NCBI GenBank assembly: GCA_934218695.1
Contig: CAKQDA010000025.1
Span: forward strand, 1 to 17,425
Length of the DNA: 17,425 bases
Source of the DNA: an uncultured Succinivibrio sp.
GTDB lineage: Bacteria > Pseudomonadota > Gammaproteobacteria > Enterobacterales > Succinivibrionaceae
Direction of reading: 5' to 3'
Both the position numbers and the translations under genes were made by a program. Positions 1 through 7,865 of this stretch are shown here, one piece after another (the stretch's first letter is position 1; the number at the start of each line of letters is the position of its first letter). Under the pieces are notes generated by a model, which saw only the letters and a list, made by a program, of their open reading frames with translations, did not search any database and was not told the DNA's origin.

Positions 1-683
1 ATCTTTTTATGGTAATCAGCTATAAAACCTCTGACATCCTTATACAGTACTGAATTCTGTAAATCGTGATATGAGGCTTTTGCAAGTGGAACATCATATT
101 CATCTATGAGCAGAACTGGAAGTTTACCGTATTCCTTGTATAAAAGTTCTGACAGGGTATTTAATGCATTTGTCAGATAGTCTGAATTCTCAAGCAGTCT
201 TAAAAAGCTTATATCTGAGAGTTTTTTTAATTTATCCTTATCTGAATCATTTAACCTAGGACTTTCTAAAAGATATTCATATTCAGAAGCAACTTTTGAT
301 ACGACAATGGCAAACATCTTATAGGCGTCTTCAAAGTTATCTCCATCCACACTCTTTAAAGTGATAAAGATAACAGGATATTTACCCATGTACTTTTCAC
401 AGAACTCTGTGTCTTTTAATATTTGTGTTCCTTCAAAAAGTCTTAGCTGTTCTGAGGTGTCAGTTGGATTTTCTTTGTTTATCTTTAAAAATGAGTTGAG
501 CGTACTCATAAAGACTGTTTTACCAAAGCGTCTTGGTCTTGTAAACAGCATGACAGCTGACTTGTCAGTATCAATAAGCGTTTTTATATATGGAGTCTTG
601 TCCACATAGTAACAGCCACCATTACGTATTTCTTCATATCCGTTTTTACCGTATGGTAATGGCAGAAACTTCTTATCGCTCAT
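1..683 (-). CDS. AAA-ATPase-like protein (PF09820 type), 3' part beyond the window
   Basis: Only the first 227 residues are visible; the frame stays open to the left edge. It starts MSDKKFLPLPYG, followed by the family signature YVDKTPYI (about residues 26-33), a P-loop-like RPRRFGKT (49-56) and a Walker B segment LLIDEYDVPL (191-200). These are the hallmarks of the AAA-ATPase-like family often annotated with a C-terminal PD-(D/E)XK nuclease-like domain (DUF1703/PF08011); that half would lie outside the window. Members are multicopy accessory proteins in gut and rumen anaerobes, and their function is not established. The start at 683 has only a weak purine stretch (acagga) upstream. A TATAAT-like -10 lies at 718-723 without a clear -35. 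The gene runs in the same direction as cpoB but is separated from it by about 235 bp, so I do not assign it to that unit. Family call is confident, role unknown. Confidence 0.85.
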   Translation of the reverse strand, partial: MSDKKFLPLPYGKNGYEEIRNGGCYYVDKTPYIKTLIDTDKSAVMLFTRPRRFGKTVFMSTLNSFLKINKENPTDTSEQLRLFEGTQILKDTEFCEKYMGKYPVIFITLKSVDGDNFEDAYKMFAIVVSKVASEYEYLLESPRLNDSDKDKLKKLSDISFLRLLENSDYLTNALNTLSELLYKEYGKLPVLLIDEYDVPLAKASYHDLQNSVLYKDVRGFIADYHKK

Positions 684-918
684 TTGTTCTATCCTGTTTA
701 TATCGTTTTCTTTACTTATTATATAGAAGAACTTCAGACAGATCCTTTATCAGTGGCATTTTTTAACAGAAAAGGCAATTTTAATAGCTTAAGACATTAG
801 ATCATGTCTTCAGTTAAGACTGTTTTTTAGGATCACAAGGAAACCACTCAAAGAGTTATCTTCGAATGGTTTTTGCAGAAATGCAGATATCGGCACTCAA
901 TTCAACTTTACTATTGAA
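684..918. other. Intergenic region between cpoB and the AAA-ATPase gene
   Basis: No gene is seen. Three small inverted repeats are present. One is 791-797/804-810 (AAGACAT...ATGTCTT). Another is 841-849/864-872, 9 bp with one G-U pair when read on the minus strand. The third is 899-905/914-920 (AATTCAA...TTGAATT), which overlaps the cpoB stop codon. None has a U-run in the right place to be a convincing terminator of cpoB on the minus strand. On the plus strand the second is followed by five T, but no plus-strand gene precedes it. Confidence 0.5.
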
Positions 919-1758
919 TTAGTTTAATGATGCTAATTCCTTTTTTGCCAAAGCAGAAGAGCTTGAGGTAGGATATGTCTTGATTAAGACTTCAAAGAAT
1001 TTCTTAGCCTTATCCTTATCTCCTAAAGCTTTTGATGTTACACCAAGCTTATATAAAGCATCGGCTCTCTTAGTTGATCCCTTAAATTTAGCTGTATTCA
1101 GAAAGCTTACACGTGCATCCTGATAGTTCTTCTGCTTGTACTGTACCTGACCTAACCAGTACCATGCATTGGGAGTTAGTGAATTATTTGGGTACTTTGC
1201 CACATAATTTGAAAATCCAGTTGCAGACTCACTTAACTTGTTTCTAACCAGAAGGTTGTATGCACTCTGGTACATCTTTACGGCAGCAGCATCGGCTACA
1301 GGCAAGGATGAATCACTACCGGCTGCAGGGGTTGCAGCAGAGGTACTTTGAGTCTGCACTTTACTTTTAGATAAAGTGGCTCCAGAGCTGCCTGAGACTG
1401 TGTTTATCGGGATAGAATTTGCATCAGTGGCTTTAGTGCTGTCACCTGTCTGTATATTTGACGCAGTCTGTTGAGCACTTCCATCAACAGTCTGTGCATT
1501 TTCAGACTCAGAATTTGATGCCAGTTTTGCCTTTAAATCAGAATTTTCTTTTTGTAGTACCTGAAGATCATGTTTTAAAGACTCAATCTGACCTTCTGAA
1601 TCAGCAAGCTTGCTCTGCAGATCCTGAACCTGATTCTGAAGCTTTAACATATTCAGTTGCATAGCCTGGATTTGAGCATCATCTGCATTTGCACTAAATG
1701 AAGCTGCAATAGCCAGAGACAGAGCTGAATACCTGAATAATTTTAATATTCTGTTCAC
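919..1758 (-). CDS. cpoB: Cell division coordinator CpoB (YbgF), Tol-Pal associated
   Basis: CpoB is a periplasmic protein that binds TolA and coordinates outer-membrane constriction with peptidoglycan synthesis at the septum. I choose the GTG start at 1758, giving 279 residues (E. coli CpoB is 263), for three reasons. A GGAG lies 9 nt upstream. The product then begins directly with a signal peptide (RILKLFRYSALSLAIAAS, cleavage after SANA near residue 25). The alternative ATG at 1809 has no ribosome site and lies upstream of the likely -10 box. After the signal comes a coiled coil rich in Q, L and K (about 28-80; trimerisation domain in the family), then a long Ser/Thr/Ala/Gln linker (81-155). 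A TPR-type C-terminus follows (158-279), with NAWYWLGQVQYKQKNYQDA and RADALYKLGVTSKALGDKDK. The gene lies directly after pal, as in most gammaproteobacteria, but is separated from it by a terminator and its own promoter. Confidence 0.9.
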   Translation of the reverse strand: MNRILKLFRYSALSLAIAASFSANADDAQIQAMQLNMLKLQNQVQDLQSKLADSEGQIESLKHDLQVLQKENSDLKAKLASNSESENAQTVDGSAQQTASNIQTGDSTKATDANSIPINTVSGSSGATLSKSKVQTQSTSAATPAAGSDSSLPVADAAAVKMYQSAYNLLVRNKLSESATGFSNYVAKYPNNSLTPNAWYWLGQVQYKQKNYQDARVSFLNTAKFKGSTKRADALYKLGVTSKALGDKDKAKKFFEVLIKTYPTSSSSALAKKELASLN

Positions 1759-1788
1759 TTTACACTGCTCCGAAAAAAATTTATTCAG

Positions 1789-1817
1789 ATCATAAACAAT
1801 AAAAAACAAAATAACAA
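1789..1817 (-). promoter_or_regulatory. Predicted sigma-70 promoter of cpoB
   Basis: On the minus strand a TTGTTA -35 box (1817-1812) is followed by a 17-bp spacer and a TATGAT -10 box (1794-1789). Transcription would begin near 1782, leaving a leader of about 24 nt that holds the GGAG of the GTG start at 1758. The spacing is optimal, both boxes are close to consensus, and the promoter sits just after the pal terminator. Confidence 0.6.
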
Positions 1818-1851
1818 ACCGAACTTATTTTTTGTCTTTTTTGTCGCACCT

Positions 1852-1882
1852 AATAAAAAAGGTGGAATTTTTAGATCCACCT
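1852..1882 (-). terminator. Intrinsic terminator after pal
   Basis: Read on the minus strand, a perfect 7-bp stem AGGTGGA/TCCACCT (1882-1876 and 1866-1860) with a 9-nt loop is followed by a run of six T and then ATTA. It lies 55 bp after the pal stop and should end, or attenuate, the ruv-tol-pal transcript before cpoB. Confidence 0.85.
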
Positions 1883-1936
1883 TCTCATTCTACTTTTAAA
1901 TACTTATGAATAAATTATGAATTTAAGTACTTAGGA

Positions 1937-2458
1937 TTAGTAGTTTAAAACAGCACGACGGTTCTTTGACCATGCTGACTCATCATGGCCTTCAACTGCA
2001 GGCTTCTCTTCGCCGTAACTTACGATTGAAAGCTGATTTACATCAACACCAAGATTCTGCATATAACGTGCAACAGAACGTGCACGTCTCTCACCTAATG
2101 CAATGTTGTACTCTGGAGTACCACGCTCATCGGTGTGACCTTCAATAATTACACGAGCCTCTGGGTTCTTCTTTAAGTAAGCAGCATTTGCCTGCATTAC
2201 ACCTAAATACTGATCCTGAATATTCTCTGAGTTGTAGGCAAAGTAGATAGTGTGGTTATCAGCCAGTTCTGATGGACCATTCCAGCCGTCAGCAGAACCA
2301 TTAGGATCACCGACAGTTAAAGCACCATCTGAGTCTAAACCTAAAGAAGCATCAGAACCATCTTCAACCAATGAAGACTGGTCATTTTTTGATGAACATG
2401 CAGTCATAGTTACAAGAGCTAGAGAGCAAATCAAAGTTAACAAGTAGTTCTTAAACAT
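1937..2458 (-). CDS. pal: Peptidoglycan-associated lipoprotein Pal
   Basis: Pal anchors the outer membrane to the cell wall and is the outer-membrane partner of TolB. The 173-residue product (same as E. coli) opens with a lipoprotein signal, and the acylated cysteine is C21 (VTMTAC, with a slightly unusual Met at -3). A flexible Asp/Ser/Gly-rich linker spans about 22-66. The OmpA-type peptidoglycan-binding domain covers about 69-173. It includes IYFAYNSENI (71-80) and the diaminopimelate-binding signature EGHTDERGTPEYNIALGERRA (106-126). A clear AGGA lies 8 nt before the ATG. The gene follows tolB after a 97-bp gap that contains a long palindrome and is followed by an intrinsic terminator. 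Confidence 0.97.
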   Translation of the reverse strand: MFKNYLLTLICSLALVTMTACSSKNDQSSLVEDGSDASLGLDSDGALTVGDPNGSADGWNGPSELADNHTIYFAYNSENIQDQYLGVMQANAAYLKKNPEARVIIEGHTDERGTPEYNIALGERRARSVARYMQNLGVDVNQLSIVSYGEEKPAVEGHDESAWSKNRRAVLNY

Positions 2459-2512
2459 TTTTTATTTCCTGTAAGTTTTGTTTAACTAATCTGTTTATCT
2501 TTTTTAACTGTT

Positions 2513-2540
2513 CATGGAAGGTTCATATGAACCTTTCATG
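2513..2540. repeat. Long palindrome in the tolB-pal gap
   Basis: AAGGTTCAT/ATGAACCTT (2518-2535) is a perfect 18-bp palindrome. With its CATG flanks it becomes a 28-bp inverted repeat with a single mismatch (2513-2540). On the minus strand it is not followed by a U-run, so it is not a simple terminator. It could be an RNA-stability or processing hairpin between tolB and pal, or an operator. Confidence 0.6.
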
Positions 2541-2550
2541 TAATAATCAA
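2522..2550 (-). promoter_or_regulatory. Possible pal promoter overlapping the palindrome
   Basis: A TTGATT -35-like box (2550-2545), a 17-bp spacer and a TATGAA -10-like box (2527-2522) lie upstream of pal on the minus strand. Each box matches consensus at four of six positions. The -10 box falls inside the palindrome, which would fit a regulated internal promoter. This is weak evidence, from sequence only. Confidence 0.3.
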
Positions 2551-2555
2551 TTTCT

Positions 2556-3842
2556 TTACTTCTGCAGTAATGGGCCCCAAGAAGGAGAACTGATTTCACC
2601 TGAATTTGATGGAAGATTTGCCTTAAATCTGCCATCAGATGACACTATAGCCAGTCCCTTGCGTCCCTGATACACTGTTGAATATATTACCATACTTCCG
2701 TTAGGTGCAACACTTGGAGATTCATCTAATGAAGAGGTTGTCAGCATATAAATGCTACCATCTGGATCAACCCTTGCAACTCTAAAGCCATTAACCTGAG
2801 TAATTACGATTAGAGACTTGGTTCCGGGGATCTGCTTTGCAGACAGATTCTTTGCGCCCTGATAGGTAACACGCTGTGTACTCTGTGTTGCAAAGTCATA
2901 TCTGTAGATCTGAGCTCTGCCACCACGCTCTGAGGTAAAGTACAGAGATTTGCTGTCAGCAGACCAGGTAGGTTCAGTATCAATTGCCCTATTGCTTGTT
3001 ACACGAACAAAACGGGAAGTTGTCAAATCAAAATAATAGATATCTGGCTGACCATCCTTTGACAGGGTCATAGCAATCTTGGTACCGTCAGGAGACCAAG
3101 AAGGAGAACTGTTCAAACCTGAGAATGAAGCCAGTTTCTGGCGCTTCTTTGAAATAATATCCTGAACAAAGATTGCAGGAGATCTCTTTTCAAAGCTTAC
3201 ATAAGCAAGACGTCTGCCGTCTGGTGACCATGATGGAGTCATGATAGGCTGAGTTGATTTAACAATAGGAGTCTCGTTGAAACCATCATAATCAGATGTC
3301 ATTAACTGATATGGGAATGGTGCGCCAAACCTAGTAACGACATATGCAATACGGGTTCTAAAACAGCCTCTCTGACCTGTGAAAGCCTCATAGATCCTGT
3401 CTGAAATTCTGTGAGATGCCTGACGCATGGTTGAAAGACCTGAATCGCCTTTGTAGTGAGCCAGAACCTTACCCTTGTTTGCACCCTGCAGTCCTACAAC
3501 CTGAAACTCAACGTTGTATACCTTGTTACCCTTGTCCTGAACCACTCCGGCAACAGCAACCTCAGCTCCTGAAGTTGCTGCAATATCGGCATTAACCTGA
3601 CCGTTCTGGACGCCTCCCTGAGGCAGAGCAGAGGCTGCAATTGGTGAAAACTTGCCTGATCTCATTAAATCAGCAGAAACAACTGATGCAACATCCAGAT
3701 TTACAGTAGAAGCCTGTGCAAATGGATAAACGGCAATCTTGTGACCTTCGTTAATACCACCAGTGATTTCAATCTGTAATTCAGCGTTAGCTGTTGTGGC
3801 TGTGAGCAACACAGCTACAGCTGCCAGAATTCTCTTTAGCAT
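2556..3842 (-). CDS. tolB: Tol-Pal system protein TolB
   Basis: TolB is the periplasmic beta-propeller protein that shuttles between Pal and TolA. The product has 428 residues (E. coli 430). A signal peptide spans 1-20 (AVLLTATTANA, then ELQIEITGG). An N-terminal alpha/beta domain covers about 21-160. A C-terminal beta-propeller follows, with recurring blade motifs: SWSPDG at 204-209 and 248-253, TWSADS at 292-297 and VAPNGS at 378-383. A GGGAG 8 nt upstream sets the start. It lies 42 bp after tolA and is followed by pal, the standard order. Length, order and motifs leave little doubt. Confidence 0.97.
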   Translation of the reverse strand: MLKRILAAVAVLLTATTANAELQIEITGGINEGHKIAVYPFAQASTVNLDVASVVSADLMRSGKFSPIAASALPQGGVQNGQVNADIAATSGAEVAVAGVVQDKGNKVYNVEFQVVGLQGANKGKVLAHYKGDSGLSTMRQASHRISDRIYEAFTGQRGCFRTRIAYVVTRFGAPFPYQLMTSDYDGFNETPIVKSTQPIMTPSWSPDGRRLAYVSFEKRSPAIFVQDIISKKRQKLASFSGLNSSPSWSPDGTKIAMTLSKDGQPDIYYFDLTTSRFVRVTSNRAIDTEPTWSADSKSLYFTSERGGRAQIYRYDFATQSTQRVTYQGAKNLSAKQIPGTKSLIVITQVNGFRVARVDPDGSIYMLTTSSLDESPSVAPNGSMVIYSTVYQGRKGLAIVSSDGRFKANLPSNSGEISSPSWGPLLQK

Positions 3843-3884
3843 GAATTTAACTCCCTGAAAAATTTTTTAAATATTATAGTCCTA

Positions 3885-4925
3885 TCAAAGCTTAGGTGTC
3901 ATAGAAATCTTTATATTAGAACACTCAGGACAGGTAGCAGGAGGTCTTGGGAACATTCCTACCATTCTGATGGCATCAAGTGCACTCTGGCAGACCTTCT
4001 CATCACCCTGACAGCTCTCATCGGTTACAGTGCCGTCAGCTGTCACCTTAATTGACACAACAACTTTTTTGCCGTTCATTGACTGATCGATTCTCCAGTT
4101 CTGTTCAATTAAGCCGCGAACCTTATCGCCGTAGCCACCATCACCACCACCGCCACCAGAGCCTAAGCCCTGACCGTTATTTTCGTCTCCGTCAGCAGTA
4201 CCAAGAATATCGCCTTCTAGTGAATCAGCTTCGGCCTTTGCCTTGGCTGCAGCTGCTGCTTTTGCTTTAGCATCTGCCTGAGCTTTTGCCTTTGCTGCAG
4301 CTTCTGCCTTTTTCTTAGCTTCAGCCTCAGCTTTCTTTTTAGCCTCTGCTTCAGCCTTCTTCTTAGCCTCAGCTTCTGCTTTCTTCTTGGCTTCAGCTAC
4401 TTTCTTAGCTTCTTCCTCAGCCTTCTTTTTAGCCTCGGCTTCAGCTTTCTTCTTTTGCTCAAGCTTTTTTTGTTCTTCTAATTTTTTCTTCTCTTCAAGC
4501 TTCTTTTGTTCTTCAAGCTTTTTCTTCTCTTCAGCTTTCTTTAAGGCTAGAGCTTTTTCCTCTTCTATCTTGCGAGCCTTTTCAATTTCCTGTTTCTTCT
4601 GCAGGGCAATTGCCTCCTGTCGCTCCTGCTCCCTGGCTTTTTGTTCCTGAAGACGCTGTTCCATTTCCTGCTTTGCCTGTTCTACAGAGTTATCTTCCTC
4701 AACAGCAGGTTCTGACTGAGGAGCAGGTTCAGGTGCCGGAGCTGCCTTGGCAGTTCCATTTGGATTACCTTTAGCCGGTGGCACAAAGGTAGCATGCATA
4801 ATGTCACCCTGCCCCATGTTAGGCTTGGTAGGCTTGTCAAGCGAAAATCTGATAAGCAGCACACCGAGTACAATGGCATGCAAAGCCACTGCAATTATAA
4901 ATGCCGCTTTCATATTAATTTTCAT
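3885..4925 (-). CDS. tolA: Tol-Pal system inner-membrane-anchored protein TolA
   Basis: TolA spans the periplasm and transmits proton-motive-force energy from TolQR to TolB-Pal. The 346-residue product shows the three-part plan. A single membrane helix lies near the N-terminus (about 7-27). A Pro-rich segment (48-75) leads into a long charged helix of Lys, Glu, Ala and Gln (about 80-235). After a Gly-rich linker (251-266) comes the C-terminal binding domain (267-346; DKVRGLIEQNWRID, then CP-rich strands). The C-terminal domain carries four cysteines (305, 312, 332, 335), which could form disulfides. The start is not marked by a strong ribosome site; ATG at 4913 (Met5) is an alternative. It lies 11 bp after tolR. 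Confidence 0.96.
   Translation of the reverse strand: MKINMKAAFIIAVALHAIVLGVLLIRFSLDKPTKPNMGQGDIMHATFVPPAKGNPNGTAKAAPAPEPAPQSEPAVEEDNSVEQAKQEMEQRLQEQKAREQERQEAIALQKKQEIEKARKIEEEKALALKKAEEKKKLEEQKKLEEKKKLEEQKKLEQKKKAEAEAKKKAEEEAKKVAEAKKKAEAEAKKKAEAEAKKKAEAEAKKKAEAAAKAKAQADAKAKAAAAAKAKAEADSLEGDILGTADGDENNGQGLGSGGGGGDGGYGDKVRGLIEQNWRIDQSMNGKKVVVSIKVTADGTVTDESCQGDEKVCQSALDAIRMVGMFPRPPATCPECSNIKISMTPKL
4224..4457 (-). repeat. 24-bp repeat region coding for TolA octapeptides
   Basis: Within tolA, residues 157-234 are built from near-identical KKKAEAEA octapeptides (24-bp DNA units), grading into Ala/Lys repeats. It is a normal feature of the TolA helical domain, but it can change length by slippage or recombination. 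Confidence 0.75.
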
Positions 4926-4936
4926 ATAAAAAACCG

Positions 4937-5371
4937 CTAATTAGAATTAATAGGTTCAGTAACCAGACCGACACTCTTAACACCACCGTTTTTCAGAGCA
5001 TTCATCAGCTGAATCACATTATCATATGGAACCTGTGCATCACCCTGAACAACAACTGGTCTTGAAGGATCTTTCTGTAACTGAGCTGATACATAGGCTG
5101 TAAGCTCATCTAAACTCCCCATTTTTTCTGAGGAAGTGTCAATGCTTACATAAAACTGTCCAGCCTTGTCAACTGTTGCAATAATTGGAGTCTGCTGATT
5201 CTCATTCATAGTCTCAGACTGAGCCTGAGGCAAATCAACAGTCACTCCCTGCATTACAACTGGAGCTGTTGCAATAAAAATAACAAGCAGAACCAACATA
5301 ACATCAATGTATGGAACAACATTGATTTCTGCTTTTGCTCTTGACTTGCTGCGTGTACGAGCTGTCTGCAT
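4937..5371 (-). CDS. tolR: Tol-Pal system protein TolR
   Basis: TolR forms the proton-conducting stator with TolQ and has a periplasmic peptidoglycan-binding domain (ExbD/TolR family). It is 144 residues long, matching the family. A short basic cytoplasmic N-terminus precedes the single membrane helix (about 19-38). The conserved proton-path aspartate is D23 in VPYIDVMLVLL. The periplasmic domain (about 45-144) ends PVVVQGDAQVPYDNVI and then VKSVGLVTEP, typical of ExbD/TolR. A CAGGAG lies 8 nt before the ATG, inside the end of tolQ, and only 2 bp separate the two genes, so translation is likely coupled. Confidence 0.97.
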   Translation of the reverse strand: MQTARTRSKSRAKAEINVVPYIDVMLVLLVIFIATAPVVMQGVTVDLPQAQSETMNENQQTPIIATVDKAGQFYVSIDTSSEKMGSLDELTAYVSAQLQKDPSRPVVVQGDAQVPYDNVIQLMNALKNGGVKSVGLVTEPINSN

Positions 5372-5373
5372 GT

Positions 5374-6348
5374 CTAGCGCTCCTGAGATCTGGAGAAGGC
5401 TCTCATTCTATCGCCTTCCACACCAGGAGTCTGGTAATGAACAGGACTTTGAGTATGAGCTGTTCGATTTAAACGGGCTCTTGCAAAAGCTGTCTGCTGA
5501 TCTTCGCCTCCTACAGTATGTGAGAACTGTCTTTGAGGCTCACGGACATAACCTGTTGTATTCTGAGAATGATACGACTGAGCCTGGTTCATTGAACTTT
5601 GTGCAGAATTCTGCATTGATGAAGCAGTGTTCTGTGCACTGTCTTTTTTCTGATTCATTTCAGAACGGACACGAACCAGACGTCTGTTTAAAATGGTTGC
5701 AAATTCATCCATGAAGTTAATGTATCTGTTCTCTAAAGTTTCCACTTTAGTTACGAAACGGTTATAGAACATAACAGCAGGAATAGCTGCAAACAGACCC
5801 ATTGCTGTAGCAATCAGAGCCTCTGCAATAGGAGGAGCCACCATTGACAGGGTTGCATTTTTAACAGCAGCAAGAGCGATAAAGGCATGCATAATGCCCC
5901 AAACAGTACCAAACAGACCAATATAAGGGCTGATAGAACCTACTGTAGCCAGTGTAGCCAGGTGAGACTCAAGATTCTCCATTTCTCTTGATTCAGATAC
6001 CTTCATCTGACGGTAGGTACCATCCATCACCACTTCCTGATCTGCAGGTCCTGAGTTAATCAGTCTTACAAACTCTTTAAAACCTGCCGTATAAATTACT
6101 TCAAGACCAATAAGCTCATTAGAGCGTTTTACACAGTCCTGATACAGGTTATTAAGATCAATTCCTGACCAGAACTTCTCTTCAAATTCATCTGCCTTAA
6201 CTCTGGCATTCTTGTATGCACTAGATCTTGAAACGATAATTGTCCATGAAGCTACTGATAAAGACAGTAAAAACAACATTACCACCTGAACTAGTGTACT
6301 TGCATTTAATATTAGGTGGGTAATAGACAACTGGCCTGAAGTATCCAT
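5374..6348 (-). CDS. tolQ: Tol-Pal system protein TolQ with a C-terminal extension
   Basis: TolQ is the multi-spanning inner-membrane subunit of the TolQR motor (MotA/TolQ/ExbB family). The core (about 1-230) has three membrane helices near 17-38, 132-156 and 168-193, with the conserved SISPYIGLFGTVWGIMHAF (138-156) and APPIAEALIATAMGLFAAIPAVMFYN (171-196). The family is usually about 230 residues; this one has 324. The extra part (about 231-324) is polar, low in complexity and rich in Gln, Ser, Asn and Arg, and should be cytoplasmic because it follows the third helix. It is in frame with no sign of frameshift, and it ends just before tolR. The start codon abuts the ybgC stop, with GAGG about 11 nt upstream. 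Confidence 0.95.
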   Translation of the reverse strand: MDTSGQLSITHLILNASTLVQVVMLFLLSLSVASWTIIVSRSSAYKNARVKADEFEEKFWSGIDLNNLYQDCVKRSNELIGLEVIYTAGFKEFVRLINSGPADQEVVMDGTYRQMKVSESREMENLESHLATLATVGSISPYIGLFGTVWGIMHAFIALAAVKNATLSMVAPPIAEALIATAMGLFAAIPAVMFYNRFVTKVETLENRYINFMDEFATILNRRLVRVRSEMNQKKDSAQNTASSMQNSAQSSMNQAQSYHSQNTTGYVREPQRQFSHTVGGEDQQTAFARARLNRTAHTQSPVHYQTPGVEGDRMRAFSRSQER

Positions 6349-6792
6349 TTAGAACTTAACCTCTAAGTTTGTAACATCTTCTGGTATAAATTGCTTGATA
6401 TAAGCTAAAGCCTCACGGCTCATTGGCGTAGGCTTCATCCTGTTCATGTCTAAAAATGCGATCGAGCATTCAAATTCAAACAATAATTCTGAGTGTTGAT
6501 TATAAACTTGTTGAAAAATTTTTAAACTTGCAAATCGAGCTTTTGTTGGAATACAGGTGACAGTAAGCAGGTCATCTAGCTTTGCTGAGCTGATATAATT
6601 GCCTTTGATATTTTTTATTACAAAGCCCATCTTCTGCTCCAGCATGGAGCTCTGGCTCATTCCCATGCCTCGAAGCCACTCTGTTCTTGCCCTTTCGCAG
6701 AATTTTAAATAATTTGCGTAATAGACAATTCCACCGGCATCAGTATCCTCGTAATACACTCGAGACTGACTGGTAAAAACTCTAGTGGTCAT
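6349..6792 (-). CDS. ybgC: Acyl-CoA thioesterase YbgC (tol-pal associated)
   Basis: YbgC is a hot-dog-fold acyl-CoA thioesterase of the 4-hydroxybenzoyl-CoA thioesterase family. It is encoded at the head of most tol-pal operons and linked to membrane lipid metabolism. The 147-residue product has the active-site signature YYEDTDAGGIVYYANYLKF (13-31; the catalytic Asp is most likely D18) and ERARTEWLR (33-41). The ATG overlaps the ruvB stop by one base (TAATG), and its stop abuts tolQ, which points to coupled translation between the ruv and tol genes. Confidence 0.96.
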   Translation of the reverse strand: MTTRVFTSQSRVYYEDTDAGGIVYYANYLKFCERARTEWLRGMGMSQSSMLEQKMGFVIKNIKGNYISSAKLDDLLTVTCIPTKARFASLKIFQQVYNQHSELLFEFECSIAFLDMNRMKPTPMSREALAYIKQFIPEDVTNLEVKF

Positions 6793-7862
6793 TATGATTT
6801 TTCCTTTTCAATCTTTAAACCAAATTTTCTGTAGGCTTTATCTGTGGCAATACGGCCGGTTCTTGAACGCTGTACAAATCCCTGCTGGATTATATAAGGT
6901 TCAACGACATTTTCTAAAGTATCTCTGTCATGACCAAGTGAGGCAGCTAAACTTTCAATACCCACAGGACCGCCGGCAAAATCATAAATGATGCTGCGCA
7001 GATACTGTCTATCAAAATCGTCAAATCCGTCTTCATCGATACGGAGCATGGTAAGAGCAGACTTTGCAATATCAAGAGTGATCCTGCCGTTACCCTTTAC
7101 CTGAGCATAATCTCTTACACGACGCAACAGTCTGTTGGCAATACGGGGTGTACCGCGTGATCTTTTAGCAATCTCATGAGCACCATCTTTATCAATTAGA
7201 ACTTTTAATTTTGAAGCAGAGCAATTGATAATGATTTCAAGTTCTTCTGGTGTATAGAACTTTAACTGCAGGATAATGCCAAACCTTGCACGCAGAGGAG
7301 AAGTCAGAGTTCCTGCTCTTGTAGTGGCACCAACTAAGGTAAAAGGATTTAGAGTGATCTTGATTGAGCGTGCCGAAGGACCTTCACCTGTCATAATATC
7401 TACCATGTAATCTTCCATAGCAGGATATAAAAACTCTTCAATTACAGGTGATAGTCTGTGTATCTCATCAATGAAAATGACATTACGTGGCTGCAGATTG
7501 GTAAGCAGAGCTGCTGCATCTCCTTTCTTTTCAAGAGCTGGACCTGAGGTCTGAGAAATACCAACTGACAGCTCGTTGGCAATGATATTTGACAGTGTGG
7601 TTTTACCAAGACCTGGTGGTCCGAAAATCAGCACATGATCAAGAGCCTCTCCTCTCTGTTTGGCTGCTTTTAAAGCAATGCCAAGCTGCTCTTTAACCTC
7701 AGTCTGACCGATATAGTCATCTAAAGTCTGAGGTCTTAAAGCTCTGTCCTCTGAAGCTTTGGTATTTTCTAAAATCTCCTCTTCAGGAGTTTTTTCAGGT
7801 CTAATATCTGAACTTACCTCAAGAGAGTCGGCAAAAATACCTAAATCATTATCTGATGCCAT
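6792..7862 (-). CDS. ruvB: Holliday junction branch migration ATPase RuvB
   Basis: RuvB is the hexameric AAA+ motor that drives branch migration of Holliday junctions with RuvA. The 356-residue product carries Walker A GPPGLGKT (81-88), Walker [11 protein letters not shown] (128-137), sensor 1 GATTRAG (178-184), an arginine-finger region LRARFG (190-195) and sensor 2 GTPRIANR (237-244). The C-terminal winged helix ends [15 protein letters not shown]. It is about 20 residues longer than E. coli RuvB, because of an acidic N-terminal extension. It follows ruvA after 3 bp and overlaps ybgC by one base. Confidence 0.98.
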   Translation of the reverse strand: MASDNDLGIFADSLEVSSDIRPEKTPEEEILENTKASEDRALRPQTLDDYIGQTEVKEQLGIALKAAKQRGEALDHVLIFGPPGLGKTTLSNIIANELSVGISQTSGPALEKKGDAAALLTNLQPRNVIFIDEIHRLSPVIEEFLYPAMEDYMVDIMTGEGPSARSIKITLNPFTLVGATTRAGTLTSPLRARFGIILQLKFYTPEELEIIINCSASKLKVLIDKDGAHEIAKRSRGTPRIANRLLRRVRDYAQVKGNGRITLDIAKSALTMLRIDEDGFDDFDRQYLRSIIYDFAGGPVGIESLAASLGHDRDTLENVVEPYIIQQGFVQRSRTGRIATDKAYRKFGLKIEKEKS

Positions 7863-7865
7863 AAA

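Noticed and set aside
841..873. Terminator downstream of cpoB
   Set aside because: The stem is 9 bp with a long loop, but the T-run is on the plus strand, which has no gene to end here.
1759..1809. N-terminal extension of CpoB from an ATG at 1809
   Set aside because: It has no ribosome site, would push the signal peptide inward, and overlaps the predicted -10 box. The GTG at 1758 fits better.
4387..4650. Plus-strand frame of Ser/Phe/Ala repeats opposite tolA
   Set aside because: It is the complement of the TolA Lys/Glu/Ala repeat; a shadow frame.
5307..5714. 135-codon plus-strand frame opposite tolQ and tolR
   Set aside because: It is antisense to two certain genes, and no family is recognised. 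It is open because of the low-complexity tail of tolQ.
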